From: Closterium sp. NIES-65
Taxonomy: Eukaryota > Streptophyta > Zygnematophyceae > Desmidiales > Closteriaceae
Assembly (NCBI GenBank): GCA_948144175.1
Contig: CANXME010000032.1
Location: forward strand, 1,885,501-1,949,500
Direction: 5' to 3'
DNA: 64,000 nt
Below the pieces are notes generated by a model. That model was not told where the DNA came from, did not search any database, and saw only the letters and a list, made by a program, of their open reading frames with translations. A program made the position numbers and the translations under genes. This document shows, piece after piece, positions 63,701 through 64,000 of the stretch. Position 1 is the first letter of the stretch, and each line of letters starts with the position of its first letter.

Positions 63701-64000
63701 CGCCAGTTTTCCTCCGACGCACGAGACACAGAGTGGGTGTGCTCCGGTGGATGGCGTGATGTCAAGCCCAGTAGCAACTTCATGCTTCGCTGAGCTCTTG
63801 ATCATGTCGACGCCAACGTGCGCGAGCCTCGCATGCAACCGGTCAGGAGTCAACTTCGTCACCGAGATGATCGTGCATAGAGCCACCACCTCAGTCGACG
63901 GCGACCGTGTCAAGCAGGGGTGAAGGTCGGTGCAGAGGACCCGGCCGGTGTAGCGTGCTCGACCGAGCACTTCCTTCGTCGAGGCGACAAACAACATCTT
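60774..64000 (-). pseudogene. pol: Element I pol (integrase to RNase H, partial)
   Basis: Minus strand, 5' end beyond the window. Integrase starts HARLAHVGVDMIKSS and CVSCVGGKLARHTF (zinc site), HIDLCGPFRVAAKDG, SLYFF near 63600; PQQNGM-like and AERE region near 63400. A linker with VDELPDEDVEEVLPPPSD (62960-62890) precedes RT: TWEVVKRPRGVNIMKNRW, MNNAFLQSKLDRVLYMYQP, SLYGLKHSPLLWYRAL and VPVYVDDILAASS (YVDD near 61775). RNase H C-terminal part GMFVLKYIPNSEQPADFLTK ends near 60774. Stops and frameshifts at about 61820, 62030, 62480, 63130 and 63560. Catalytic motifs that can be read are conserved. Confidence 0.86.

Larger units (their letters stand above)
59828..64000 (-). mobile_element. Ty1/copia element I (runs off right edge)
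   Basis: Minus strand. 3' LTR 60657-59828, purine tract GTGGCAGGGGAG, then RNase H, RT and integrase up to the window edge; the 5' part is outside. Inserted into element H. A third lineage by sequence, with a strikingly TCGAC-rich composition in both LTR and coding region. Confidence 0.88.

Overview
This is a eukaryotic nuclear window made almost entirely of repeats, most likely from a streptophyte green alga (a Closterium-, Penium- or Chara-like genome) or another green-lineage organism. Three things suggest this: plant-style Ty1/copia elements with tRNA-iMet-like primer sites, a plant-type receptor-like-kinase C-lobe split by introns, and Tourist/PIF-type and hAT-type miniature elements. 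The organism call is an inference from family resemblance. There are no bacterial operons, rRNA genes or CRISPR arrays.

Layout. 1-2495: non-coding, C-homopolymer and polypyrimidine DNA. 2496-9473: copia element A (+), with a 608-bp MITE in its 3' LTR. 9474-11733: minisatellites, G/C homopolymers and doubtful minus-strand host exons. 11739-16399: copia element B (+), nearly intact LTRs and pol but almost no gag. 16754-17282: PIF/Harbinger-like MITE. 18287-24511: decayed copia E (-). 24512-25848: truncated copia F (+), head to head with E; a detached F-family pol fragment lies at 26672-26868. 26869-28060: satellite packed with TGACGTGG. 28100-29255: unrecognised spliced gene (+). 29552-30440: kinase C-lobe exons (-), fused upstream to leader DNA of truncated element G (LTR 31136-31364, -). 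31365-34930: copia C (-), whose 5' LTR is split by copia D (+, 34996-41715), the youngest and most complete element. 43836-48000: LINE (-) with apurinic-type endonuclease and RT. 49402-52740: non-LTR element (+) with a restriction-like endonuclease, ending on a 3' half-tRNA. 53099-53977: exons of a membrane-protein gene (+). 55120-55741 and 56072-56294: solo LTRs. 56551-57055: 20-bp minisatellite. 57070-59827: copia H (-), cut by copia I (-), which starts with its 3' LTR at 59828 and runs off the right edge.

How it fits together. A, C, D, E and F belong to one copia clade. They share a gag C-terminal C-X13-C-X3/4-H-X4-C finger instead of the usual retroviral zinc knuckle. C, D, E and F also share a PQQLREWY peptide module used in gag and again in the pol linker. 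D, E and F have a hairpin-like palindrome just after the primer site; in C and G only its distal GGGCCCAC-like block is seen. C, E and F have lost the capsid core but keep the finger. No element looks autonomous: even D, with 133-bp LTRs differing at only about two bases, carries two nonsense codons and a lysine in place of the integrase catalytic glutamate. Nesting gives relative ages: D after C, I after H, and the MITE after A.
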